DNA of 64,000 nt from positions 62,001-126,000 of the forward strand of contig JBFOMB010000008.1 in assembly GCA_040830545.1 (NCBI GenBank), read 5' to 3'. Every line of letters begins with the position of its first letter. The stretch's first letter is position 1. A program made the translations under genes and the position numbers. Shown here in pieces: positions 16,182 through 24,808 of the stretch. The notes under the pieces are model-generated. The model ran no database searches. It saw nothing but the letters and a program-made list of their open reading frames with translations, and had not been told where the DNA came from. This stretch comes from HXMU1420-2 sp040830545. Lineage in GTDB: Bacteria; Pseudomonadota; Alphaproteobacteria; Rhodobacterales; Rhodobacteraceae.

Positions 16182-18533
16182 TTATGATTTCTGGGTGTGG
16201 CGCCCCGGGGCGGCCTTGCGTTGCAGCTCCATCATCCGTTCCTTGGTCTTTTCGGTTTCGCGGAACGCCTGCATCGCGCCCGAGATATACTGTTTCGACC
16301 AGGCGGGTTCATTGCGCGCCGCGTACCATGCTGCTGCCTGATGGGTGAAATACGGGTTCCACATGTGTGGGCGGCCAATGGCCACCAGATCGGCGCGGCG
16401 GGTGTGCAGGATGGTGTTGACCTGCGCCGGTTCCGTAATCGCGCCCACCGCCATCGTTGCAATGTGAGGCACGTTGCGCACCGCTTCGGCCAGATGGGCC
16501 TGGAACATACGGCCATACACAGGTTCTTGATCCGGCACCGTTTGACCTGCTGACACGTCGATCAGGTCGCAACCTGCCGCGCTGAACGCCTCGGAAATCG
16601 CAATCAAATCGGCCTCCGTCAGTCCGCCATCCTTCCAGTCCGTGCCGGACACACGCACTGCCATGGGCCGTTCAGATGGCCAGGTCGCGCGCATCGCCTC
16701 GAACACTTCCAGCGGATAGCGCAGCCGGTTTTCAACTGTGCCGCCATACGCGTCATCGCGCTGATTGGTCAGCGGCGACAGGAACGACGCCAGCAGATAG
16801 CCATGCGCGCAATGCAGTTCCAGCATATCAAACCCGGCTCGCGCGGCCCGTTCAGTCGCCTGCACAAAATCCGCCTTCACCCGGTCCATGTCCGCGCGAT
16901 CCATTGCCTTTGGCGTCTCGGACAGGCCCGGCTCCCATGGCAAGGGCGAGGCCGACAGCAGCGGCCAACGTTTCGCCTCGTCCTTGATTGGGGCGTCCAT
17001 GACCTCCCACCCCAGTTGGGTTGCGCCCTTGCGGCCGGAATGGCCCATCTGCATCGCAACCTTGGCCCCGCTGTTGGCATGGATGAAATCGACGATGTCT
17101 TTCCACTGCGCCTCGTGCATGTCTGTCCACAGGCCCGGGCACCCCAGGGTGATCCGCGCATCGGGGCTGGGACAGGTCATTTCGGTATAGATCAGCCCCA
17201 TCCCGCCAGAGGCATGGCCGCCATAATGCACCTTGTGCCAATCCGTCAGGTTGCCATCCTCGTCCGCCGAGTATTGCGCCATCGGGGACATCACCACGCG
17301 GTTCATCAGCTCCATATCCCGCAGCTTGAACGTGGAAAACATCGGGGTCGGGCGGGATTTGGTCAGATCCTCGCCAGTTTCGCGCAGGTGGCGGGCATAC
17401 CATTCATCATCCACCTTTTCGACAAACCCGGCGTCGCGCACGATCAGATTGTCATAGGTGATGGATTTCGCCCGGCACATGACCACCATGGCGAATTGGT
17501 AAGGCTCCATATCCCAGGACCGCTGCATATGTTCGAACCACGCCAGCGACACATCCGCGTTGTGTTGAATGATCTGGACCGGGGTGCGGCGGGCGTCGTC
17601 GTAGGCCTGAAACGCCTGTTCCACGCTGTCCTCGGCATGCTCCAGCAGGGCATCGGCCAGTGCGATACCACATTCCATGGCCAGTTTTGTGCCCGACCCG
17701 ATGGAGAAATGCGCGGAGGCCTTTGCATCCCCCAGAATGACCACGTTGTCGAAATGCCAGCTCTCGCAGAAAATGCGGGGGAAGTTGCGCCAGTTCGACC
17801 GGTTCAGCAGCAGCGAATGGCCTTGCAATTCGTCCGCAAAGATCGCCTCCAGCTTTTCCTTGGAGCCCTCCTCGTCAAACTCCTCGAACCCGTGGCCCTG
17901 CCAGGTGTCTTCATCCATCTCCAACACCCAGGTCGAATGATCGTCCTCGTACTGGTAGCAATGGGCCACCATTTTGCCGTGTTCGGTTTCCTTGAAGAAA
18001 TAGTTGAATTCATCCATAGGTCGGGTGGAACCCATCCAGCAGAAGCGGTTGGATTTCCAGGTGAGCGAGGGCTGAAACTTGTCCTTATGCGCGTCCCGGA
18101 TGACCGAGTTGATCCCGTCAGAGGCGACGATCACATCCGAGTCCGGGAATTGTGCCTGCACGTTGGCACCATCGACCTCGACCCCGAAATGCAAATCCAC
18201 GCCTAGGTCAGCGCAGCGGTCCTGCAGGATGCGCAGCAGCGTGTGCCGTTTCGTGCCACAGAACCCGTTGCCCGCAACGCGCATTTCCTGCCCTTTGAAG
18301 TGGATCGCAACGTCGTCCCAATAGGCGAATTCATCACGCATATTCTGGAACACGACCTCGTCCCGGCTGAGGAATTCGTCCAGCGTTTCGTCCGAAAACA
18401 CGACGCCAAACCCGAACGTGTCGTCCGCCTGATTGCGCTCATAGACCTCGACCTGCCAATCCGGGCGCGCCTTTTTGGTAAGCAGCGCCGTAAACAGGCC
18501 GCCGGGCCCCCCACCTACAACCGTGATTTTCAT
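16182..18533 (-). CDS. Bifunctional anthraniloyl-/salicyloyl-CoA monooxygenase-reductase
   Basis: The 783-residue protein is a fusion. Residues 1-about 390 form a group A flavin monooxygenase (GGGPGGLFTALLTKK Rossmann motif; VVILGDAKASAHFSIGSGTKLAMECG FAD-binding GD motif). Residues about 400-765 form an Old-Yellow-Enzyme-like flavin domain (MELMNRVVMSPMAQYSA, MQMGHSGRKG, ELHCAHGYLLASFLSPLTNQRDD). This layout is that of 2-aminobenzoyl-CoA monooxygenase/reductase and the salicylyl-CoA 5-hydroxylase/oxidoreductase family, which hydroxylate and reduce the ring of an aryl-CoA. Neighbouring MarR, AraC and SDR genes fit a catabolic role. The matching CoA ligase is not in the window. Confidence 0.85.
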   Translation of the reverse strand: MKITVVGGGPGGLFTALLTKKARPDWQVEVYERNQADDTFGFGVVFSDETLDEFLSRDEVVFQNMRDEFAYWDDVAIHFKGQEMRVAGNGFCGTKRHTLLRILQDRCADLGVDLHFGVEVDGANVQAQFPDSDVIVASDGINSVIRDAHKDKFQPSLTWKSNRFCWMGSTRPMDEFNYFFKETEHGKMVAHCYQYEDDHSTWVLEMDEDTWQGHGFEEFDEEGSKEKLEAIFADELQGHSLLLNRSNWRNFPRIFCESWHFDNVVILGDAKASAHFSIGSGTKLAMECGIALADALLEHAEDSVEQAFQAYDDARRTPVQIIQHNADVSLAWFEHMQRSWDMEPYQFAMVVMCRAKSITYDNLIVRDAGFVEKVDDEWYARHLRETGEDLTKSRPTPMFSTFKLRDMELMNRVVMSPMAQYSADEDGNLTDWHKVHYGGHASGGMGLIYTEMTCPSPDARITLGCPGLWTDMHEAQWKDIVDFIHANSGAKVAMQMGHSGRKGATQLGWEVMDAPIKDEAKRWPLLSASPLPWEPGLSETPKAMDRADMDRVKADFVQATERAARAGFDMLELHCAHGYLLASFLSPLTNQRDDAYGGTVENRLRYPLEVFEAMRATWPSERPMAVRVSGTDWKDGGLTEADLIAISEAFSAAGCDLIDVSAGQTVPDQEPVYGRMFQAHLAEAVRNVPHIATMAVGAITEPAQVNTILHTRRADLVAIGRPHMWNPYFTHQAAAWYAARNEPAWSKQYISGAMQAFRETEKTKERMMELQRKAAPGRHTQKS

Positions 18534-18564
18534 CGGATTCGCCTTTCGTCGCTATGCGTGCTTA

Positions 18565-18584
18565 ATACGTGCTATTGCACATAT
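18565..18584. promoter_or_regulatory. Palindromic operator candidate in the monooxygenase/MarR promoter
   Basis: Arms ATACGTGC and GCACATAT around TATT match at seven of eight positions. The site is midway in the 94-bp divergent promoter, so the MarR product of 18628-19152 probably binds here and controls both directions. Confidence 0.65.
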
Positions 18585-18627
18585 AACGCAATTGACCCCG
18601 CATTTCCAAATGTGTTTTGGTCCCCCC

Positions 18628-19152
18628 ATGACAAAAAACGCGCATCAAGGGCCTGAAACTGCGGAACAGGTCGATCTGGACCAGTTCGCGCCGCCGGAAT
18701 TCCTGTTGGCGAAGCTGAACAGTGGAATCAGGGATCTGATGAACACTGCTTTGCGGCCCCATGGGCTGAAGTTGGTGGAATGGCGGCTGTTACAGTGTCT
18801 GATCCATGCGGATGAACCGCGCACGGTGGCGGAACTGGCAGAGCTGACGGTGATTGACCGCACCGTGGCCAGCCGCCTGATCGACAAGATGGCCGCGCGG
18901 GGTTTGGTCACAAAACAGGCCATGGCGCAGGACCGGCGGTTTGTGAGCGTCACGGTCAGCGATGCAGGACGGGCAGCGTACAAGCAAAGCTCCGAGGCCG
19001 CGCGGGACGCCCGTCAGCGCCTGTTTGGCGGGTTGGGCGCGGAAGACATTGAACACTTGCTGGACATGCTGGCGGTGATGAACGCGAATGCGGAACACCC
19101 GTTGCGACAGGTGCTCCCTTATCAACGATCCAAGCGGGTCAGTGGCGGATAA
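18628..19152 (+). CDS. MarR-family regulator
   Basis: The 174-residue protein has a MarR winged helix: LKLVEWRLLQCLIHADEPRTVAELAELTVIDRTVASRLIDKMAARGLVTKQ, with the wing DRRFVSVTVSDAGRAA. It is divergent from the aryl-CoA monooxygenase gene and probably represses it until an aromatic acid or its CoA thioester binds. The ATG at 18628 was chosen; the open frame extends upstream into the promoter. Its 3' end overlaps the convergent AraC gene by 14 bp. Confidence 0.87.
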   Translation: MTKNAHQGPETAEQVDLDQFAPPEFLLAKLNSGIRDLMNTALRPHGLKLVEWRLLQCLIHADEPRTVAELAELTVIDRTVASRLIDKMAARGLVTKQAMAQDRRFVSVTVSDAGRAAYKQSSEAARDARQRLFGGLGAEDIEHLLDMLAVMNANAEHPLRQVLPYQRSKRVSGG

Positions 19153-20164
19153 GCCCATGCGCCGCGCGCGCCAGACGCAATGTGTCTGACGGGCTTTCGC
19201 CGAAAGCTTTTGCATAGTCCCTTGCAAATCGACCCAGGTGATTGAACCCCCACTCGATGGCGACTGACGACACGCTGTCCATGTCGCCCGCCGCCATCAG
19301 TGCGGCGCGCACCTTGTGCAGACGGCGGAATTTGACGAACCGCATCGGGGTCATATCGCGGAACCGGTTGAAGCTATCGAACAGCGAACGGGACGATACG
19401 CCAGACACGCGCACGAGGTCCTCGATACAGATGGGATCACACAGGTGCGCCTCGATGTACTCTTCGGCCAGTCTGACGGCGCGGGGACAGGCGGTAGAGA
19501 GCGCGCCAGCGTGAATGGCGGCGCTCATGTCGTTTTCCACCCCAAACAGCAGGGCGTGCATGAACGCCTCTTCAAACGCAGCGGCCATGTGGCGGGTGCC
19601 GGGTGTGTCGGGCATGGTCGTTAGCGATTTCAGCCCTTCGACCGCGCAGCGCAGCGGTTGCCCGTGCCCGGCAATGTCACACGCGCCCAGGCCAAAATCG
19701 GGCGATCGGGTCAGGGGCGCGCCCAGCAACGCCTCCAGCTTCTCAGTCAGGCGGCGGCGATCCACCTGCAGCAGGACCTTTTGGGTATCCTCGCTCCACC
19801 GCAGAGAAAATTCGCGTTGCGCGGGCAGGACTGAAACGAGGCCCGGAGCGGTGGTTTCCGACGCCGACCCGCAGCGCACAGTGGACCATCCTTGAATCGG
19901 GATCTGCACCAGATAGAAATCGTCCAGCATGTCAGGCTGAATTTCCAGCTCGCGCCCATAGTCGAAGTAACACAGCGCAACCGCATCGAACCGTTTGTAT
20001 GCCACTTGGATCGGGCGGGCGGGTTGCGACGTTGCCGCGCGCAGGCGATGGTCAACAAACACCCCCGACACGGCGGAACAGGCAAGGTCGAGGTCATTGC
20101 CTTCGACCAACAAACTGCCCTGTGTCAGGCTCTGGCTGGGCCCGGTTTGACCCGGATCTAGCAT
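19139..20164 (-). CDS. AraC-family regulator
   Basis: The 341-residue protein has an N-terminal AraC-binding-like sensor domain (about 30-215) and a C-terminal double helix-turn-helix (CIEDLVRVSGVSSRSLFDSFNRFRDMTPMRFVKFRRLHKVRAAL ... VAIEWGFNHLGRFARDYAKAFGESPSDTLR). It resembles regulators of aromatic-degradation operons. AAGGA precedes the ATG. It is divergent from the SDR gene at 20400, across a 235-bp promoter region, and likely activates it. Confidence 0.85.
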   Translation of the reverse strand: MLDPGQTGPSQSLTQGSLLVEGNDLDLACSAVSGVFVDHRLRAATSQPARPIQVAYKRFDAVALCYFDYGRELEIQPDMLDDFYLVQIPIQGWSTVRCGSASETTAPGLVSVLPAQREFSLRWSEDTQKVLLQVDRRRLTEKLEALLGAPLTRSPDFGLGACDIAGHGQPLRCAVEGLKSLTTMPDTPGTRHMAAAFEEAFMHALLFGVENDMSAAIHAGALSTACPRAVRLAEEYIEAHLCDPICIEDLVRVSGVSSRSLFDSFNRFRDMTPMRFVKFRRLHKVRAALMAAGDMDSVSSVAIEWGFNHLGRFARDYAKAFGESPSDTLRLARAAHGLIRH

Positions 20165-20191
20165 GGCGCGTCCTTTCCGAATCCGGCAATT

Positions 20192-20205
20192 GGATCACTT
20201 GATCC
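20192..20205. promoter_or_regulatory. Perfect palindrome upstream of the AraC gene
   Basis: Arms GGATCA and TGATCC flank CT, 28 bases before the AraC start codon in the AraC/SDR divergent region. AraC proteins more often bind direct repeats, so another regulator could use it. Confidence 0.4.
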
Positions 20206-20399
20206 GCAAGATTAACATGCAAATGCACGCAATCAAGGATGTTGCCATATGCCTGCGACGCGTCCGCGATGGCTATCCGCTGGCTGCAAGGATTGGTCAA
20301 TTTGTGCCGGAATGCCGGGTTGCATGAAAATGCAGGTTTCTTTCACGCCACGCGCTTCGCATAGTTTCTTGGAGCTTCTGCAGAAAAGGGGAGGGACCG

Positions 20400-21185
20400 A
20401 TGAGTTCCATGGCTGGCAAGGTTGCAATCGTGACGGGCGCATCGACGCTGATTGGACAGGGCGTTGTGCGCGCCTTCAACGACGAAGGGGTGAAGGTGAT
20501 GATGGCCGACATTGCGGTTGAGGCCGGGCAGGCCTTGGCGGACGAGCTGGGCGATGGCGTGACTTTTGTCGAAACCGATGTAACTGACGACGCGGCGCTG
20601 GATGCGCTGATTGCGGCGGCAGGCGATACCTATGGCGGTGTGGATTTCCTGGTAAACCTGGCGTCGACCTACCTGGACGAAGGCGTCAACTCCACGCGTC
20701 AGGTCTGGCTGGATTCGCTGAACATCAACCTTGTGTCCGGGCAGGTTCTGGCCTCCAAAGTCGCGCCGGAGATGGAGAAGCGTGGCGGTGGGGCCATCGT
20801 GAACTTTGCATCGATCTCGGGCAAGGTCGCGCAGCCAGGGCGCATGACCTATTCCGCGGCGAAGGCCGCTATCATTGCGATTTCCCGGAATGCGGCGATG
20901 CAGTTGCAGCCAATGGGGATTCGCGTGAATTCGGTCAGTCCCGGGTGGACGTGGTCGAACATCATGCGGGACGTCACCGGCGATGACCGGGAAAAGACGG
21001 ATGGCGTTGCCGCGCCGTTGCATATTCTGGGTCGCACCGGGAACCCGTCAGAGGTGGCGAATGCGGTGGTATTCCTGTGTTCGGACAAGGCGAGCTTTAT
21101 CACCGGGACGGATATCGCCGTGGATGGCGGATACACCGCGATGGGGACGGAGCGGATGGAAGATCAGGTTGCGAAGCTGATGTAG
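20400..21185 (+). CDS. SDR-family oxidoreductase
   Basis: The 261-residue short-chain dehydrogenase has a nucleotide-binding turn TGASTLIGQG, the NLAS variant of the NNAG motif, a catalytic Ser in NFASISG and the YSAAK Tyr-Lys pair. The end (DIAVDGGYTAMG) is typical of classical SDRs. The glycine motif reads STLIGQG rather than the common xxxGIG. GGGAGGGA precedes the ATG. Position next to AraC and near the aryl-CoA monooxygenase suggests it oxidises or reduces an alicyclic or ring intermediate; the substrate is not known. Confidence 0.85.
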   Translation: MSSMAGKVAIVTGASTLIGQGVVRAFNDEGVKVMMADIAVEAGQALADELGDGVTFVETDVTDDAALDALIAAAGDTYGGVDFLVNLASTYLDEGVNSTRQVWLDSLNINLVSGQVLASKVAPEMEKRGGGAIVNFASISGKVAQPGRMTYSAAKAAIIAISRNAAMQLQPMGIRVNSVSPGWTWSNIMRDVTGDDREKTDGVAAPLHILGRTGNPSEVANAVVFLCSDKASFITGTDIAVDGGYTAMGTERMEDQVAKLM

Positions 21186-21195
21186 GTTTCAGGGA

Positions 21196-21222
21196 AGCCG
21201 CGCGGCCCGGCGCTGCGCGGCT
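21196..21222. terminator. Hairpin between convergent SDR and ABC transporter genes
   Basis: Arms AGCCGCGC and GCGCGGCT (loop 11) stand 10 bases after the SDR stop and 12 bases beyond the end of the minus-strand ABC ATPase gene. There is no long T run, so it may act in either direction. Confidence 0.55.
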
Positions 21223-21233
21223 CTCCATAACTT

Positions 21234-22043
21234 CTACGCCACATTCCAATCCTGATCCGGGTCCGGCAGCGGAATCGCGTCCAGCAGCTCGCGGGTATAT
21301 GCATCCTGCGGCGTATCGAATACCGGAGAGACATCGCCCATTTCCACGATCCGCCCCTCCTGCATAACCATCACCCGGTCACACAACCGACGGATCACCG
21401 ACAGGTCGTGACTGACAAAGCCCAACGTCAGGTTCAGATCGGCCACCAACCGTTCCAGCAGCGTCAGGATTTGCGCCTGATTGGACACGTCCAGGCCGGA
21501 CACGATTTCGTCCGCCAGTATGAAATCCGGCTCCATCGCGATGGCGCGTGCGATCCCAATCCGCTGACGCTGACCGCCCGACATTTCGTGGGGGAAGCGG
21601 TGACGGAAACTGTCCGGCAGGCCGACCTGCTCCAACGCCTGCCCCACACGTCCATCCACGTTGTCAAACCCGTGCAGCTTCAGCGGTGCCGCAATAATGC
21701 CTCGAACGTTGTGGCGGGGGTTCAGCGAACTCAGCGGGTCCTGAAAGAACATCTGGAACCGTCGCCGCAAGGGCCGCAAAGCTGCATCGCCCAAATGCGT
21801 GATGTCGGTGCCGTCGAATGTCACTCGGCCAGAAGTCGGCTCTAACAGGCGCACTAAGGCACGCCCCGTCGTGGATTTGCCCGAGCCGGAGCCGCCTACG
21901 ATCCCCATTACCTCGCCCCGGTGGATATCGAATCTCAACCCTTTCAGGATTTCCAGCATCGGCGCGGTGCCAAACACACGTTTCTTCGTGCGGTCCGGCA
22001 AGGACAGATGCATGTCCTGAACCTGATAGAGAATGTCAGACAT
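21234..22043 (-). CDS. Peptide-type ABC transporter ATP-binding protein (OppF/DppF-like)
   Basis: The 269-residue ATPase has Walker A GGSGSGKST, Q-loop FQDPLSSLNP, signature MSGGQRQRIGIARA, Walker B ILADE and switch His SHDLS, then an oligopeptide-transporter C-terminal tail. It energises import with its OppD-like partner. The ATG at 22043 follows GGGAG and overlaps the preceding gene by 8 bp. It is the last gene of a ten-gene minus-strand run. Confidence 0.92.
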   Translation of the reverse strand: MSDILYQVQDMHLSLPDRTKKRVFGTAPMLEILKGLRFDIHRGEVMGIVGGSGSGKSTTGRALVRLLEPTSGRVTFDGTDITHLGDAALRPLRRRFQMFFQDPLSSLNPRHNVRGIIAAPLKLHGFDNVDGRVGQALEQVGLPDSFRHRFPHEMSGGQRQRIGIARAIAMEPDFILADEIVSGLDVSNQAQILTLLERLVADLNLTLGFVSHDLSVIRRLCDRVMVMQEGRIVEMGDVSPVFDTPQDAYTRELLDAIPLPDPDQDWNVA

Positions 22044-22908
22044 AGCCATGCTCCCGGTCCCAGGCAGCGACCTCCTGGTCCAATGTTTGCGTGACCTCGG
22101 CCGATACGGGCAACAGGCTGCCCTGCGGATCGGTGTATTTCGGCGTCGCGGCCAGCAAGGAACGCGAATAGGGATGCTGCGGCGAGGCAAAGAATGCACG
22201 CATCTCCGCCGTTTCCTTGATCCGCCCGGAATAGAGCACCGACAGGCTTTGCACCGTTTTGGAAATCACGCCCAGATCATGCGTCACGAACAACAGCGCG
22301 CTGCCGTGCCTGTCCTGCATTTCGCGGATCAGTTTCAGGATGCGTTTCTGTACGGTCACATCCAGCGCGGTGGTGGGTTCGTCCGCCACGATCAGCTTCG
22401 GCTCTGCCGCAAAGGCCGACGCGATCAGGATCCGCTGGCGCATCCCGCCGGACAGTTCATGCGGGTAGGTCTGCATGATCCGTTCAGGGTCGGGAATGTG
22501 CACCTCGTCCAACAGCTCCAGCGCGCGGGCCTGTGCGTCGGATTTGGTCCATCCCAGAATGTCCACCAGCCGCCGCGTGATCTGTGGCCCGATGCGGCGC
22601 ACGGGGTTTAGCGCGGTCAGCGGGTCCTGCGGGATCAGCGCGGCCTTGGCCCCGATCACCTCGCGCCGGATTTTCGGTTTCAGCGTCTGCAAATCCTGCC
22701 CGTCGAGCAAAATAGAGCCGCGTTTCACAGTCAACGCGTCCGGCAGGATGCCCAGCACGGATTTGCCGATCAGGCTTTTGCCTGCACCGCTTTCACCGAC
22801 CAACCCGTGCACCTTGCCCACATCCACCGACAGCGACACGCCGCGTAATAACGGCACTTGGCGGTTCAGTTCGACCGTCAGGTCGTCGATTGCCAGATAC
22901 GCGCTCAT
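22036..22908 (-). CDS. Peptide-type ABC transporter ATP-binding protein (OppD/DppD-like)
   Basis: The 290-residue ATPase has Walker A GESGAGKSL, Q-loop IPQDPLTALNP, signature LSGGMRQRILIASA, Walker B LIVADEPTTALD and switch THDLGVI. The C-terminus has the HPYSRSLLAATP segment of the Opp/Dpp family. The start overlaps the stop of the permease gene. It pairs with the next ATPase to drive the same pore. Confidence 0.93.
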   Translation of the reverse strand: MSAYLAIDDLTVELNRQVPLLRGVSLSVDVGKVHGLVGESGAGKSLIGKSVLGILPDALTVKRGSILLDGQDLQTLKPKIRREVIGAKAALIPQDPLTALNPVRRIGPQITRRLVDILGWTKSDAQARALELLDEVHIPDPERIMQTYPHELSGGMRQRILIASAFAAEPKLIVADEPTTALDVTVQKRILKLIREMQDRHGSALLFVTHDLGVISKTVQSLSVLYSGRIKETAEMRAFFASPQHPYSRSLLAATPKYTDPQGSLLPVSAEVTQTLDQEVAAWDREHGYV

Positions 22909-23756
22909 CTCAGCACCGGGTCGAAACGGTCCTTCAACCCTTCGCCAAGCTGGCTGAAGCTGAGGACGGTGAGGAACAGGGTGATCAGCGGGAAAACCAG
23001 CACCCACCACGCCTGATGGATGGAGATGCGGCCCTCGGCGATCATGCCGCCCCATGTGGGATCGTCGGTGGAGATCGACAGGTTCACGAAGCTCAGGATC
23101 GCCTCGACAATCACAGCGATTCCCATTTGCAGGGTCACAAGCACGCCCAAAGTCGGCAGAACATTGGGCAGGATTTCACGGGCAAGGATGCGCAGTCGTC
23201 CGGCCCCGGCCACCGTAGCGGCGTCGATGTAGTCCATGGTGCCTTGCGTCATCGCCTCGACCCGGATTACTCGGGCGAACCGGGTCCAGTCGATGATGAC
23301 AATCGCCAGCACGATGGAATGCAGGCCCGTGCCCATGACCGCAATCAGCAGGATCGCGAACAGGACGGGTGGAAAGGACATCCAGATGTCGATGATCCGA
23401 GTGACGACGATATCGACCCAGCCCCGGTAGAACCCCGCAGCCCACCCGACAACCGCACCAATCAACCCTGCCAGAAACGCCGCCATCAGCGCCACGCCCA
23501 GCGCAACCCGCGCGCCATAGATAATGCGCGACAGCACATCTCGGCCCAGATTGTCCGTGCCCAGCCAATAGCCCGGTTCGGACCCATCCTGCCAAAACGG
23601 CGGCAGACGAGAAGTGAACAGATCCTGATACAGCGGATCCTGTGGCGCGACCCATGGCGCAAAGATCGCGGCAAAGGCGAGGATGCCCAGCCAACCGCCA
23701 GACAGCCAGAGCCGCGCGCCAGCCCGGCGTTTGACCTGAGAGCGTCCGTCACGCAT
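22905..23756 (-). CDS. Peptide-type ABC transporter permease (DppC-like)
   Basis: The 283-residue membrane protein has about six transmembrane segments, the N-terminal OppC segment (FAPWVAPQDP, YWLGTDNLGRDVLSRIIYGAR) and the EAA loop (DAATVAGAGRLRILAREILPN). It forms half of the membrane pore. It overlaps DppB by 8 bp and OppD by 4 bp, which indicates translational coupling. Confidence 0.93.
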   Translation of the reverse strand: MRDGRSQVKRRAGARLWLSGGWLGILAFAAIFAPWVAPQDPLYQDLFTSRLPPFWQDGSEPGYWLGTDNLGRDVLSRIIYGARVALGVALMAAFLAGLIGAVVGWAAGFYRGWVDIVVTRIIDIWMSFPPVLFAILLIAVMGTGLHSIVLAIVIIDWTRFARVIRVEAMTQGTMDYIDAATVAGAGRLRILAREILPNVLPTLGVLVTLQMGIAVIVEAILSFVNLSISTDDPTWGGMIAEGRISIHQAWWVLVFPLITLFLTVLSFSQLGEGLKDRFDPVLR

Positions 23757-24759
23757 GGCGCAACCTCGGGTTCAGCACGACATAGAGCAGGTCGACGGCC
23801 AGGTTGATCAACGTGAAGAGCAGGGCAAACAGGATCACGATCCCTTGGATCAGCGGCAGGTCCCGGTTGATCACGGCATCAATTGCCATGTTTCCCAGCC
23901 CTTCGTAGGAGAACAGCCGTTCAACGATCACCGTGCCACCCAGCACATGGGTGAATTGCACCCCGATAAAGGTCAGCGTGGGCAGGACGGCATTTGGCAG
24001 CGCCTCGCTCACGATCACATGGGATTCGCCATAGCCCTTGGTCCGGCTCAGCGTGACGTAGTCCAGATGCATCGTCTCTTTCAAAGACTGCTTTAGCAGT
24101 TGCGACAGCATCGCGCCCAGCGGCAGGGCCAGCGCCAAGGCGGGCATCAGCATATGCGCCAGCAGGTCCAACGTGATGTCAAAGCGCAGGCGCAAAACAG
24201 ACTCAAACAGGTAGAAATTGGATGTAAATGGCAGATCCAGTGACGGCGTGACCCGGCCCGAGATGTGGAAAATCGGCCAAAGCACACCAAGGAACAGGAT
24301 CAGGATCAGCCCCCACATGAAATCCGGCATTGAGAGGCCGACGCCGTTGGCCACATCCACCCCGGCCTCAGCCCTTGTGCCGCGATAACGCGTGCCCAGC
24401 AGGGCCAGCGACGTGCCCAATACGACAGCAATCAATAGCGCAAAGAACGCCAGTTCCAGCGTTGCGGGCAAACGGCCCAGCACCAGTTCGACAACCGGTT
24501 GGCGCAGGGAAATGGACGTGCCGAAATCACCCTGCAACACACCGCCGAACCAGATGAAGAATTGCTCGGCAATGGATTTGTCCAGGCCATACAGTTCCGT
24601 CAGTCGGTCCAGATCGGCCTGTGTCGCGTTTGGCGGCAACATCATCGCGACGGGGTTCCCCGGCACAACGCGGATCAGCACGAACACCACCACCGCAGCG
24701 CCGAACAGCGTGACCGCCATCGTCAGGAAACGGGCGACTATCGTTTGAAAAAGGATCAT
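23749..24759 (-). CDS. Peptide-type ABC transporter permease (DppB-like)
   Basis: The 336-residue protein has the DppB layout: an N-terminal helix, a periplasmic part with RVVPGNPVAMMLPPNAT and LYGLDKS, five further helices and the EAA loop (VTLSRTKGYGESHVIVSEALPNAVLP). It is the other half of the pore. It lies 49 bp after the binding-protein gene, with a stem-loop between. Confidence 0.93.
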   Translation of the reverse strand: MILFQTIVARFLTMAVTLFGAAVVVFVLIRVVPGNPVAMMLPPNATQADLDRLTELYGLDKSIAEQFFIWFGGVLQGDFGTSISLRQPVVELVLGRLPATLELAFFALLIAVVLGTSLALLGTRYRGTRAEAGVDVANGVGLSMPDFMWGLILILFLGVLWPIFHISGRVTPSLDLPFTSNFYLFESVLRLRFDITLDLLAHMLMPALALALPLGAMLSQLLKQSLKETMHLDYVTLSRTKGYGESHVIVSEALPNAVLPTLTFIGVQFTHVLGGTVIVERLFSYEGLGNMAIDAVINRDLPLIQGIVILFALLFTLINLAVDLLYVVLNPRLRHA

Positions 24760-24772
24760 TGGGGGTCAGTCT

Positions 24773-24798
24773 GGCAGGGCGACGCGCGCCGCCCTGCC
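24773..24798 (-). terminator. Intra-operon stem-loop after the binding-protein gene
   Basis: Arms GGCAGGGCG and CGCCCTGCC (loop 8, no T run) lie between the substrate-binding protein stop and the first permease. A hairpin here commonly protects the binding-protein mRNA from 3' decay and lowers expression of the permeases. Confidence 0.65.
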
Positions 24799-24808
24799 GT
24801 GTTTGAAG

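Noticed and set aside
16803..18206. A 467-codon plus-strand frame.
   Set aside because: It lies opposite the two-domain monooxygenase-reductase, whose FAD and OYE motifs are unambiguous.
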